The translations under genes and the position numbers were made by a program. Shown in pieces: positions 31,545 through 39,479 of a stretch of 54,030 bases of DNA (position 1 is its first letter; the number at the start of each line of letters is the position of its first letter). The stretch is from Veillonella sp. VA137 (GTDB lineage: Bacteria > Bacillota > Negativicutes > Veillonellales > Veillonellaceae), in NCBI RefSeq assembly GCF_003992015.1, contig NZ_RQVK01000013.1, positions 1-54,030 on the forward strand. The letters are read 5' to 3'. The notes below the pieces were generated by a model, which had not been told where the DNA came from, did not search any database, and saw nothing but the letters and a program-made list of their open reading frames with translations.

Positions 31545-31759
31545 AGGAACTCCTGGATAAGAATAATAAAAATGAGTTTACAATCGTTGAATACTTATAG
31601 TATAACACAAGTTAGTGGAACACTGTTGCTATATGAAATATAGAGTGTCAGGCCTGTATGTTTGGACAGTGTAACATAGACTAGAGACAGTAGTTTGTGT
31701 AAATACGGTGGGTTAGACAATCGATAGCTATCAAATCGGTGTAAGCCACATACTGCAAG

Positions 31760-31804
31760 ATTTGTATAAGAAATATACTGTTAAATTTGTATAGGGTATA
31801 TACT
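31760..31804 (+). promoter_or_regulatory. Tandem 20-bp direct repeats upstream of copA
   Basis: ATTTGTATAAGAAATATACT (31760-31779) and ATTTGTATAGGGTATATACT (31785-31804) match at 16 of 20 positions with a 25-bp period. They lie about 90 bases before copA and each ends in a TATACT that could act as a -10 box. They are candidate operators for a copper-responsive regulator; they do not match the palindromic CopY box. Confidence 0.5.
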
Positions 31805-31892
31805 AGAAAAAAAGATAGGATATATGTTAATATATTCATATCAAGGAATTTAGATACCTTTCAGATGAATGTATATATTATGAGGAGGAACT

Positions 31893-34046
31893 ATGCGTAA
31901 AGAAGAGTTTTCTATTATAGGCATGCACTGTGCAGCTTGTGTAGGGCGTGTAGAAAAAGCAGTTAGCAAATTAGATGGTGTAGAAGATGTGAAAGTCAAT
32001 TTGCTGACAAATAAAGGAACAGTGACCTACACGGAAGATACTGCGATTGGTGCTGCAGAAGTGATTGCAGCCATTGAAAAAATAGGCTTTGGTGCGCATG
32101 TGGCTGCGGATGAAGGTGTGATGGTAGAACCGCCATCCCATAAAAAACAATATATACGACTAGGCGTGGCAGCGCTCATGTCTATCCCTATGATGGTATC
32201 CATGGTGGGACACTATCTATGGCATTGGCCTATGTTGTCTCATGAGATTGAATTGGTGTTAGCTACGATTGCTCAATTTGGTACAGGTTGGATTTTTTAC
32301 ACGGGTGCTTTTGGGGCCGTTCGGAGTGGTACACTCACTATGGATGTACTAGTAGCATTGGGGACTTCTGTAGCATATGGATTTAGTATTTACCAAATGG
32401 CGGTAGGGAATCATGATCTCTATTTTGAAACCTCTGCGTGGCTTATTACATTTATTTTGCTAGGTAAATTATTAGAGGATATCGCTAAGGGCCGTACGTC
32501 TGAGGCCATTCAAAAATTAGTGGCATTACAACCTAGCGAGGCCCATGTGGAACGCAATGGGGAGTGGATGGATATTCCTACGAAGGAGATTGTCCTAGGT
32601 GACAAGATCCAAGTACGTGCTGGCGAAAAAGTGCCAGTAGATGGAATTATTTTAGAAGGTCATTCCACAGTGGATGAGGCTATGCTGACAGGTGAAAGCG
32701 TACCTGTAGAAAAAGGCCAGTCTAGTCAAGTCATAGGCGCCACAGTTAACATGTCGGGCACATTTATTATGAAAGCCACTGCTATTGGGGAGGAAACTAT
32801 GTTATCCCAAATCATCAAAGTAGTGGAACAAGCGCAAGCATCTAAAGCGAGCATTCAGCGTATCGCGGATGTGGTAGCATCCTATTTTGTGCCGGTAGTC
32901 ATCGGTATTGCCATTCTTACCATGATTATTTGGTATTTTGCATTAGGATCTACGGTAGGAGAAGCTTTATTATATGGCACAGCTGTGCTTGTAATTGCCT
33001 GCCCGTGCGCCTTGGGGTTGGCGACACCCACATCCATCATGGTAGGTTCAGGCCTTGGGGCAGAACATGGTGTGCTTATTAAAAGCGCAGAATTTTTAGA
33101 AAAAGCAGGTCATATCAATGCCATCATCATGGATAAAACTGGGACTTTAACAGAAGGAAAGCTATCTGTTACGAAAGTGATATATACAGCAGGTGATGAA
33201 ATGTATAACTTGGCTTTCACAGTGAATCTTGAAAAAGGTTCTACTCACCCTATTGCACAAGCCATTGCTAAATACGGTGCTAGCAAAGGCGTGCCACAAA
33301 TGATCGTAAAAGACTTCCAAGATATTCCAGGAAAAGGATTGGAAGGACGTATAGCGGATAAATTGATTCGGGTTGGTCATACTCGATGGATGCAAGAACT
33401 AGGTGTTGATATCACGCCATGGCAAGCGGAGATCCACAGTCTGGAAGAACAAGGCAATTCTGTATCCGTCTTGTTAGTAGACGGCACAGTACACGGTATT
33501 TGGGCTGTAGCAGATACATTGCGTCCAGAAACTCCTGAGGTTGTAAAGGCTTTACAAGAGCAAGGCATCGATGTGTGGATGGTCACAGGAGACAATGCGC
33601 GCACAGCGAACTATATAGCTGCCCAAGCAGGAATTACTCACGTAGTAGCGGAAGTACTGCCACAAGATAAAGCAAATACCATCGCCACATTACAAAGTCA
33701 AGGAAAATCCGTTGGCATGGTGGGAGATGGTATCAATGATGCGCCAGCTTTAGCGCTAGCAGATATTGGATTTGGTATCGGTCATGGTACGGACGTAGCC
33801 ATTGAGGCGGCGGATATCGTATTAGTGCGAAATGATTTGCGCACCTTAGTACAAGCCGTGACGATTAGTCGTAAAACGATGACAAATATTAAACAAAATT
33901 TATTCTGGGCATTGATCTTTAACTGCATTGGTATTCCATTGGCAGCCATAGGGTATTTGAGCCCTATCATTGCCGGAACCGCCATGGCATTTAGCTCTGT
34001 TACTGTGGTAAGTAATGCATTGCGGTTAAAACGTGCAAAAGTGTAA
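31893..34046 (+). CDS. copA: Copper-exporting P1B-type ATPase
   Basis: 717 residues. One N-terminal heavy-metal domain with G-M-x-C13-A-A-C16, actuator T-G-E-S (266-269), the transport motif C370-P-C372, the phosphorylation site D414-K-T-G-T, H-P in the N domain (S-T-H-P) and the hinge G-D-G-I-N-D (611-616). The late helices carry Y-N/N-x-x-G/S-S-x-T patterns typical of Cu+ pumps (F-N-C-I-G-I-P, M-A-F-S-S-V-T-V). It expels Cu+ across the cytoplasmic membrane. GAGGAGG lies 8 bases before the ATG. No copZ or csoR is adjacent; direct repeats upstream may be the control site. Confidence 0.93.
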   Translation: MRKEEFSIIGMHCAACVGRVEKAVSKLDGVEDVKVNLLTNKGTVTYTEDTAIGAAEVIAAIEKIGFGAHVAADEGVMVEPPSHKKQYIRLGVAALMSIPMMVSMVGHYLWHWPMLSHEIELVLATIAQFGTGWIFYTGAFGAVRSGTLTMDVLVALGTSVAYGFSIYQMAVGNHDLYFETSAWLITFILLGKLLEDIAKGRTSEAIQKLVALQPSEAHVERNGEWMDIPTKEIVLGDKIQVRAGEKVPVDGIILEGHSTVDEAMLTGESVPVEKGQSSQVIGATVNMSGTFIMKATAIGEETMLSQIIKVVEQAQASKASIQRIADVVASYFVPVVIGIAILTMIIWYFALGSTVGEALLYGTAVLVIACPCALGLATPTSIMVGSGLGAEHGVLIKSAEFLEKAGHINAIIMDKTGTLTEGKLSVTKVIYTAGDEMYNLAFTVNLEKGSTHPIAQAIAKYGASKGVPQMIVKDFQDIPGKGLEGRIADKLIRVGHTRWMQELGVDITPWQAEIHSLEEQGNSVSVLLVDGTVHGIWAVADTLRPETPEVVKALQEQGIDVWMVTGDNARTANYIAAQAGITHVVAEVLPQDKANTIATLQSQGKSVGMVGDGINDAPALALADIGFGIGHGTDVAIEAADIVLVRNDLRTLVQAVTISRKTMTNIKQNLFWALIFNCIGIPLAAIGYLSPIIAGTAMAFSSVTVVSNALRLKRAKV

Positions 34047-34143
34047 TCATCAGCCTATATGATGATCCGGAGAAGTTCATAACTTTATTGTAATATCTAT
34101 GTAATAGGACTTACATGAACATTCACCGTATGTCATACAATAG

Positions 34144-34195
34144 AAAAGGACTATAATAAATACGAACTAGGTACGATTTGCTATAGTCCTTTTTG
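34144..34195 (+). terminator. Terminator of copA
   Basis: AAAAGGACTATA / TATAGTCCTTTTT closed over a loop of 26 bases with a T5 tail. Confidence 0.7.
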
Positions 34196-34264
34196 TGGAT
34201 ATTATACAAAATGCTGGAATTATGTATATAAGAGTGATCAGTAATAGTTTTAACACAAAAATAG

Positions 34265-34300
34265 AACCCCAACTCAAGGGAAGAAGAGTTGGGGTTTTGT
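34265..34300. terminator. Hairpin ending the small Cys/His gene
   Basis: An 11-bp perfect stem AACCCCAACTC / GAGTTGGGGTT with T runs on both strands, located between copA and the convergent small gene. Confidence 0.8.
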
Positions 34301-34372
34301 TTCGGACATCGTCCTATCTATTTCACTCAAAGGTTGGGGTATATTCTAATAGTATGGGCGTACGTATTTGAA

Positions 34373-34561
34373 TCAACCTTTTTTGTGCTTACATTTACCA
34401 GCTGTGTTGCCGCTCATAATGCGGTTGAACATAGCATGGATTTCCTCGGAAGATTGACCTTCTTCACGAGCTGCTTCAATATGACGCATTGCCATATCGT
34501 AGCGTGCTAATTTTTCTGGATCGTTCGCGTAAAATTCGCGACCTTTGTGTCCACATGCCAT
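34373..34561 (-). CDS. Small Cys/His protein, function unknown
   Basis: 62 residues, mostly charged and helical. It begins M-A-C-G-H-K-G and ends G-K-C-K-H-K-K-G, so a C-x-H pair stands near each end and could bind one metal ion. The middle (A-R-Y-D-M-A-M-R-H-I-E-A-A-R-E-E-G) is one amphipathic helix. AAGGAGG lies 8 bases before the ATG and a TATAAT-type box about 90 bases further on the minus strand, so expression is likely. It is convergent with copA. No named family is recognised. Confidence 0.6.
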   Translation of the reverse strand: MACGHKGREFYANDPEKLARYDMAMRHIEAAREEGQSSEEIHAMFNRIMSGNTAGKCKHKKG

Positions 34562-34581
34562 AGGAATAGCCTCCTTTTACA

Positions 34582-35010
34582 ATATAGTTTATACTTATTA
34601 ACTTGCTCATTGAGAACTCCTGTACATCTAGTACCTGTCCTCTGTTATTATAATAAAGTATATGGTTGTGGTAGAGTCAACAAATAAAAAGAATTATTTT
34701 TAAAATTTTTCATATCTGTCATTAACCATTGATAGTATAAGGTTTATAGAACTTAAAAGGTTCTGGACTAGACTTTTTTATGAGAATTAATTTAATAATA
34801 GATAAAAATACATGAATGAAGCTCAATATATTAAAAAGCCCATAGTTATGCTATAGTATAGGTGTAGTTAAAACTATATACCTGTAGTTTAGTTTTTATA
34901 AAACGCTTATATATTACAGGAAATGAAATAAAAGAAGTATTATAAAGATTACAGATAATACAGAGATGGCAAATATTGTAAATGTATTATAAGCGATATG
35001 AGTATAAAAG
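34582..35010. other. AT-rich gene-free region upstream of MerR gene
   Basis: About 430 bases, very AT-rich, with no credible open frame. It holds the promoter of the minus-strand small gene on its left. Several TATAAT-like boxes lie in the middle, including one near 34850 behind TTAAAAAGCCCATAG. No terminator or tRNA-like fold is seen. Confidence 0.4.
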
Positions 35011-35055
35011 GCATTACATGCATTACAGGCGTTAGAGGTGTTACATGTAGTAAAC
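35011..35055 (+). repeat. Degenerate 9-bp repeat array before MerR gene
   Basis: Five successive 9-base units: GCATTACAT, GCATTACAG, GCGTTAGAG, GTGTTACAT and GTAGTAAAC. They lie 53 bases before the MerR start codon and may be an operator array. Confidence 0.45.
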
Positions 35056-35107
35056 TGGTTAGAAAACTTAAAGACCTGTCGGAAATACAGTAGAAAGGAT
35101 AGTATCT

Positions 35108-35929
35108 ATGCGAAATATTTATATGACGATTGGAGATGTGTCGAAAATTTATGGCATATCAAAACAAACGATCTTATATTATGAAAAATTAGGATTGTTT
35201 CTTCCTGCAAAAATAGAAGAGAATGGATACCGCTATTACACATTAGAGGAATGCTATCGATTAGAGATTATTCTGACCCTAAAAAAACTAAATCTATCCT
35301 TGAAAGATATTCAAGATTATGTGGAACATCGCGGCCCAGGTATGTTGAAAACCTTATTAGAAGATGCACGCTATGGCTTTGATCGAGAGATTAACGATTT
35401 ATATACGAATAAGATGAATTTAGAGAGAACCTTATTTAACTTAGAACGATATTTAAAAATACCTAAAAATAGATTGTTCTTTGGTATGAAAGAAGAATCT
35501 TTCTATGCACTAACCACGTATGATGCAACAGAAACAGGGAAGAAAAAGTTATTTACTTTGTTAGAACATCAAGCTAGGCTTATAGAGGAAGTGCCTTTTA
35601 AAGCCATTCAAATTGGTATGGCTATCGATGGAGAAGACTACGAACAGGGCGATATCATCAAGTACAGCCATTATTGTACAGATGTAGGGTTTGATTATGA
35701 AGGAGACATGGAGATTGTTACTCGTCCTAGAGGGATGTATCTAGAAATGTTTTATACGGGTCTTTATGAAGAGCAGGCGCAGTGGATGTACGATAAAGTG
35801 AGTAGTTATTTATCTTATGAGGGATTACAAATTGCTGGTTCCGTATATATAGAACCAGTACGGAATTATTGGACAGAGATAAAACGTGAAGACTATTTAT
35901 CTAAAATTACAGTACCTGTTGAGGAATAG
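35108..35929 (+). CDS. MerR family transcriptional regulator
   Basis: 273 residues. The N-terminal winged helix (T-I-G-D-V-S-K-I-Y-G-I-S-K-Q-T-I-L-Y-Y-E-K-L-G-L, about 7-30, then N-G-Y-R-Y-Y) is MerR type, followed by a coiled-coil dimer helix (about 75-118). The C-terminal half (~125-270) resembles GyrI-like/BmrR ligand-binding regions, with a Y-x-E-P-V-R-N-Y-W end, suggesting a small-molecule or drug sensor. AAAGGA lies 9 bases before the ATG. No target gene is adjacent on the same strand, so it may act at a distance or mainly on itself. Confidence 0.85.
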   Translation: MRNIYMTIGDVSKIYGISKQTILYYEKLGLFLPAKIEENGYRYYTLEECYRLEIILTLKKLNLSLKDIQDYVEHRGPGMLKTLLEDARYGFDREINDLYTNKMNLERTLFNLERYLKIPKNRLFFGMKEESFYALTTYDATETGKKKLFTLLEHQARLIEEVPFKAIQIGMAIDGEDYEQGDIIKYSHYCTDVGFDYEGDMEIVTRPRGMYLEMFYTGLYEEQAQWMYDKVSSYLSYEGLQIAGSVYIEPVRNYWTEIKREDYLSKITVPVEE

Positions 35930-36061
35930 GTGAAACATGTATGCTCGAAAATAGGAAACAAAATATAAAAAATGAATTACCATAAGACGCGATGCAATAC
36001 AAAATATAAGATGTTGTGGTATAGATTATTTTGTATGTAAAGGTAATTTACTTTACAACTA

Positions 36062-36090
36062 TTGACAAGTTAGGTAAATATTGGTAATAT
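36062..36090 (+). promoter_or_regulatory. Promoter of the ylxM-ffh operon
   Basis: TTGACA (36062-36067), a 17-base spacer and TAATAT (36085-36090). A second TTGACA lies at about 36113 but has no good -10 box. Confidence 0.7.
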
Positions 36091-36151
36091 GGGGTGTAAA
36101 TATTTTTTGCTTGACAGATAATGCTTTCAAAAACGCTTAGAAGGAGGGACC

Positions 36152-36475
36152 ATGGAAGAACGAATGACAATTAGTTTGTTGTTAGATTTTTATGGATCTT
36201 TGCTGACGGAGCGGCAACGAGAGTGTTATACTTTGCATCATGAAGATGATATGTCATTAGGTGAAATTGCAGAAGAGTTGCGTGTCTCAAGACAAGCAGT
36301 GCACGACAATATTGAACGGGCGAAAGCTAGTATGGAGGGGTATGAACAAAAATTACACCTCATTGAACAATATTTACTACGGCGAAAGATTGTGAAACAG
36401 ATTAAAGAAGAGCTAGCATCTGCTGCCATAACATCTGAATCGATTCAATCATTATTAACACAATTGGAGGGCTAG
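36152..36475 (+). CDS. ylxM: YlxM family DNA-binding protein (SRP operon)
   Basis: 107 residues. A sigma-70 region 4-like helix-turn-helix (L-T-E-R-Q-R-E-C-Y-x-L-H-H-E-D-D-M-S-L-G-E-I-A-E-E-L-x-V-S-R-Q-A-V-H-D, about 18-52) and a helical tail identify YlxM (p13). It sits just before ffh in most Firmicutes and is thought to affect SRP function. AAGGAGGG lies 5-8 bases before the ATG. Its stop and the ffh start are one base apart. Confidence 0.9.
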   Translation: MEERMTISLLLDFYGSLLTERQRECYTLHHEDDMSLGEIAEELRVSRQAVHDNIERAKASMEGYEQKLHLIEQYLLRRKIVKQIKEELASAAITSESIQSLLTQLEG

Positions 36476-36476
36476 T

Positions 36477-37826
36477 ATGGCTTTTGAAAATTTAACGCAT
36501 AAATTACAAGAAGCCTTTGCATCCTTAAAGGGAAAAGGTAAAATTTCTGAAGAAGATGTTAACCTAGCGTTGCGACAAGTTCGGTTTGCTTTGCTAGAAG
36601 CAGACGTAAACTTTGGAGTAGCGAAAGATTTCATTGCCCGTATCAAGGATAAAGCCTTGGGTGAGGAAGTGTTTGGTTCTTTGAACCCTGCGCAAACGGT
36701 CATTAAAATTGTGAATGACGAATTGACAGAGTTACTAGGTGGCACGGAAAGTCGTATTATGATTTCTCCTAAGGCACCGACTATCATTATGTTGGTAGGC
36801 TTGCAAGGTGCGGGTAAAACGACTACGGCTGGAAAGTTGTCTGTACATCTTCGTAAACAAGGTAAGAACCCGATGCTAGTAGCAGCCGATGTGTATCGTC
36901 CAGCAGCGATTAAACAATTACAAGTAGTGGGGGCTCAAATCGACGTTCCTGTATTTGCAAATGAAACGCCGGGTGCAAATCCAGTTGAGATTGCTAAAGC
37001 TGGTATTGAAGAGGCAAAACGCTTGTTCAAAGATATTGTCATCATCGATACAGCAGGCCGCTTAGCCATTGATGAAACATTGATGGATGAACTCGCTAAT
37101 ATCAAGGCTGAAGTAAAACCTCATGAAATCTTGCTAGTGGTGGATGCCATGATCGGGCAAGATGCGGTGGGGACAGCTGAAGCATTTAATAATTACTTGG
37201 GTCTAGATGGTGTCATTCTAACAAAAATGGATGGTGATGCCCGTGGTGGTGCAGCGCTTTCTATTAAAGCAGTAACAGGAACACCTATTAAATTTACTGG
37301 TACTAGCGAAAAGATGGACGGCTTAGAAGTATTCCATCCGGATCGCATGGCATCTCGTATTCTTGATTTAGGCGATTTCAAAACATTGATTGAAAATGTG
37401 CAAAGTTCTATCGATGAAGAAGAAGCGAAAAAAATGGCTGAAAAGATGGCCAAAAATAGCTTTACCCTAGACGATTTCTTGGCACAAATGAATCAAATTC
37501 GCAAACTGGGGCCTTTGCAAAATATCTTGGGTATGCTGCCTGGTATGGGTAAATTGAAAGACCAGTTAGCTGGATTTGACTTAGATAATAAAGAAGTGCG
37601 TCAAATTGAAGCTATCATCAAATCTATGACGATGGCGGAACGTACGAATCCTAATATATTGAATGGATCTCGTCGCAAACGTATTGCGGCAGGTTCTGGT
37701 ACAACAGTACAGCGAGTGAATCAGTTAATTAAACAATTTGAGGATGCTCGCAAGTTTATGAAGCAAATGCAGTCTATGAGCAAAGGTAAGAAGGGTATGT
37801 TCCCTAAATTACCGTTCATGGGATAA
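36477..37826 (+). CDS. ffh: Signal recognition particle protein Ffh
   Basis: 449 residues. N domain, then G domain with P-loop G-L-Q-G-A-G-K-T-T-T (108-117), D-T-A-G-R and T-K-M-D-G-D-A-R-G-G, and the Met-rich M domain (~300-449) that binds 4.5S RNA and signal peptides. SRP targets nascent membrane and secreted proteins to FtsY/SecYEG. GGAGG lies inside the end of ylxM, so the two are translationally coupled. Confidence 0.97.
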   Translation: MAFENLTHKLQEAFASLKGKGKISEEDVNLALRQVRFALLEADVNFGVAKDFIARIKDKALGEEVFGSLNPAQTVIKIVNDELTELLGGTESRIMISPKAPTIIMLVGLQGAGKTTTAGKLSVHLRKQGKNPMLVAADVYRPAAIKQLQVVGAQIDVPVFANETPGANPVEIAKAGIEEAKRLFKDIVIIDTAGRLAIDETLMDELANIKAEVKPHEILLVVDAMIGQDAVGTAEAFNNYLGLDGVILTKMDGDARGGAALSIKAVTGTPIKFTGTSEKMDGLEVFHPDRMASRILDLGDFKTLIENVQSSIDEEEAKKMAEKMAKNSFTLDDFLAQMNQIRKLGPLQNILGMLPGMGKLKDQLAGFDLDNKEVRQIEAIIKSMTMAERTNPNILNGSRRKRIAAGSGTTVQRVNQLIKQFEDARKFMKQMQSMSKGKKGMFPKLPFMG

Positions 37827-37853
37827 TATTCTATTTAAGGAGGTGAAAGAAGA

Positions 37854-38117
37854 ATGTTAAAAATCCGTTTAACTCGTTTAGGTGCTAAAAAAGCTCCTTT
37901 CTATCGTATCGTTGTTGCTGACTCCCGCGCTCCACGCGAAGGCCGTCCAGTTGATACAGTAGGTCAATACGATGCTACTAAAAACCCAGCAATCGTTAAT
38001 ATTGACGAAGAGAAAGCATTAGAATGGTTGGGTAAAGGTGCACAACCTACTGATACTGTTCGCTCCTTGTTCAAAAAACATGGTGTTATGCAAAAATTTG
38101 CTGACGCTAAAAAATAA
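37854..38117 (+). CDS. rpsP: 30S ribosomal protein S16
   Basis: 87 residues, starting M-L-K-I-R-L-T-R[22 protein letters not shown], the S16 signature. It is needed for 30S assembly. AAGGAGG lies 10 bases before the ATG. Confidence 0.97.
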   Translation: MLKIRLTRLGAKKAPFYRIVVADSRAPREGRPVDTVGQYDATKNPAIVNIDEEKALEWLGKGAQPTDTVRSLFKKHGVMQKFADAKK

Positions 38118-38135
38118 TTAATAGAGAGGCGTACT

Positions 38136-38366
38136 GTGATGCAAGAATTAATTACATTAATTGTTCAATCATTAGTTAAGCAACCTGAAGCCGTTTCTGT
38201 TACTATGGAAGTTCGCGATCAAGTGGAAGTCTATGAAATCCGTGTCGCTCCTGATGATATGGGTAAAGTAATCGGAAAGCAAGGTAAGATTGCGAAAGCG
38301 ATTCGCGCTGTGGCTAAAGCAGCGGCTATTAAAGAGAACAAGAAGATATCCGTTGATATTGTCTAA
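38136..38366 (+). CDS. khpA: KH-domain RNA-binding protein KhpA
   Basis: About 75 residues. A single KH fold with the G-K-V-I-G-K-Q-G-K-I loop (G-x-x-G), the whole length of KhpA (YlqC). It dimerises, often with KhpB, and affects cell division and RNA control in Firmicutes. The start is GTG at 38136 or, more likely, ATG at 38139 behind AGAGAGG. Confidence 0.93.
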   Translation: MMQELITLIVQSLVKQPEAVSVTMEVRDQVEVYEIRVAPDDMGKVIGKQGKIAKAIRAVAKAAAIKENKKISVDIV

Positions 38367-38378
38367 AAGGGTGGTAAC

Positions 38379-38786
38379 ATGGAAGAAATGACATTACGCG
38401 TACCCGTGGCAATTAAGTCTAAGGTTACGGACACTTTAAAAAACAAAATTATTGCTGATTTACAACAACAAATGAATATGGCGGACCAAGATTTACAACA
38501 AATCGAATTTCAAGCTAAACGTTTGTTAAGTGAACAAGCAAAAATTGATGCACAAGGTTTAATCCAATTGCGTCAACAAATCGAGGAAGATAAGCAACAA
38601 CGTATAGCTTTCAAAGCTCAAGTAGCAGAGCATTTGAAAGAAGCGGAAAAGCTTGAAATTGGTTCTGAAATTGCCCAAGGCCAAATGGAGCAAACTATTA
38701 CTGTGAAAATCGGTGATAACTTAGATGCTCTTCTAGGGTCTGAAATTTTGCTAGAAGATGGCAAAGTTGTGGCATTCCGTAAATAA
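38379..38786 (+). CDS. ylqD: YlqD family protein
   Basis: 135 residues with a central coiled coil (about 20-85, rich in Gln, Glu and Lys) and a small beta-rich C-terminal part (I-T-V-K-I-G-D-N-L and I-L-L-E-D-G-K-V-V). Position between khpA and rimM and the sequence pattern match YlqD, a conserved Firmicutes protein of unknown function. GGGTGG lies upstream of the ATG. Its last base overlaps the rimM start (TAATG). Confidence 0.82.
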   Translation: MEEMTLRVPVAIKSKVTDTLKNKIIADLQQQMNMADQDLQQIEFQAKRLLSEQAKIDAQGLIQLRQQIEEDKQQRIAFKAQVAEHLKEAEKLEIGSEIAQGQMEQTITVKIGDNLDALLGSEILLEDGKVVAFRK

Positions 38787-39283
38787 TGGATACTCAAGAA
38801 CTGATTACCATCGGTGTGATCGTCGCTCCGCACGGTGTGCGGGGCGATGTTCGTATATTGCCGAGAACAGACTTTCCAGAACGGTTTATGAAAATGGATG
38901 TGTGCTACATTAATGGTCAACCATACCATATTACATCTGCAAAGTTTCATAAGCAGTTTATATTGGCTACTTTCAAAGAATTGCCTGATCGCACCGCTGT
39001 AGAGCGTTTAGGTAAACAAGAAATAAAAGTGCCAAGACAAGATTTGGTGGAATTGCCTGAAGATAGGTATTATATCTTTGAAATCGAAGGCCTTGCCGTA
39101 GAAGATACAGAAGGTAATGATTTAGGCATTGTAAAAGAAGTATTACAGCCTGGTGCGAACGATGTTTACGTGGTCGCCAAAGAGGGTGAACCTGATTTAT
39201 TATTACCAGCTTTGAAAACAGTGGTATTAACCATTGATATTGAAGGTGGTAAGATGATCGTAGACCCTCCAGAATGGTTGTAA
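38786..39283 (+). CDS. rimM: Ribosome maturation factor RimM
   Basis: 165 residues. G-V-I-V-A-P-H-G-V-R-G-D-V-R (about 10-23) opens the N-terminal domain; the PRC-barrel follows with Y-Y-I-F-E-I-E-G-L-x-V and a terminal D-P-P-E-W-L. It aids 30S head assembly and binds S19. It is translationally coupled to ylqD. trmD, normally next, is missing, and a strong terminator ends the operon. Confidence 0.95.
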   Translation: MDTQELITIGVIVAPHGVRGDVRILPRTDFPERFMKMDVCYINGQPYHITSAKFHKQFILATFKELPDRTAVERLGKQEIKVPRQDLVELPEDRYYIFEIEGLAVEDTEGNDLGIVKEVLQPGANDVYVVAKEGEPDLLLPALKTVVLTIDIEGGKMIVDPPEWL

Positions 39284-39286
39284 TAG

Positions 39287-39337
39287 AAAAGTCCCTTGTA
39301 CTGAGTGCAATGATGCATTCAGTACAGGGGACTTTTT
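39287..39337 (+). terminator. Terminator of the ffh-rimM operon
   Basis: AAAAGTCCCTTGTACTGA pairs with TCAGTACAGGGGACTTTTT (one mismatch) over a loop of about 14 bases; T5 tail. Confidence 0.88.
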
Positions 39338-39479
39338 GTATATTTGGGGTTCTATAATATATTTTGGGAGAGAGCAAAAGCCATCCCCCAAGATATATTC
39401 TTTATGCATAAAAATAGGTATATCAATTAGTTTACTTTACAACCTTAGTAAGGGCATATATGAAAAAGCTAAATGTAGA

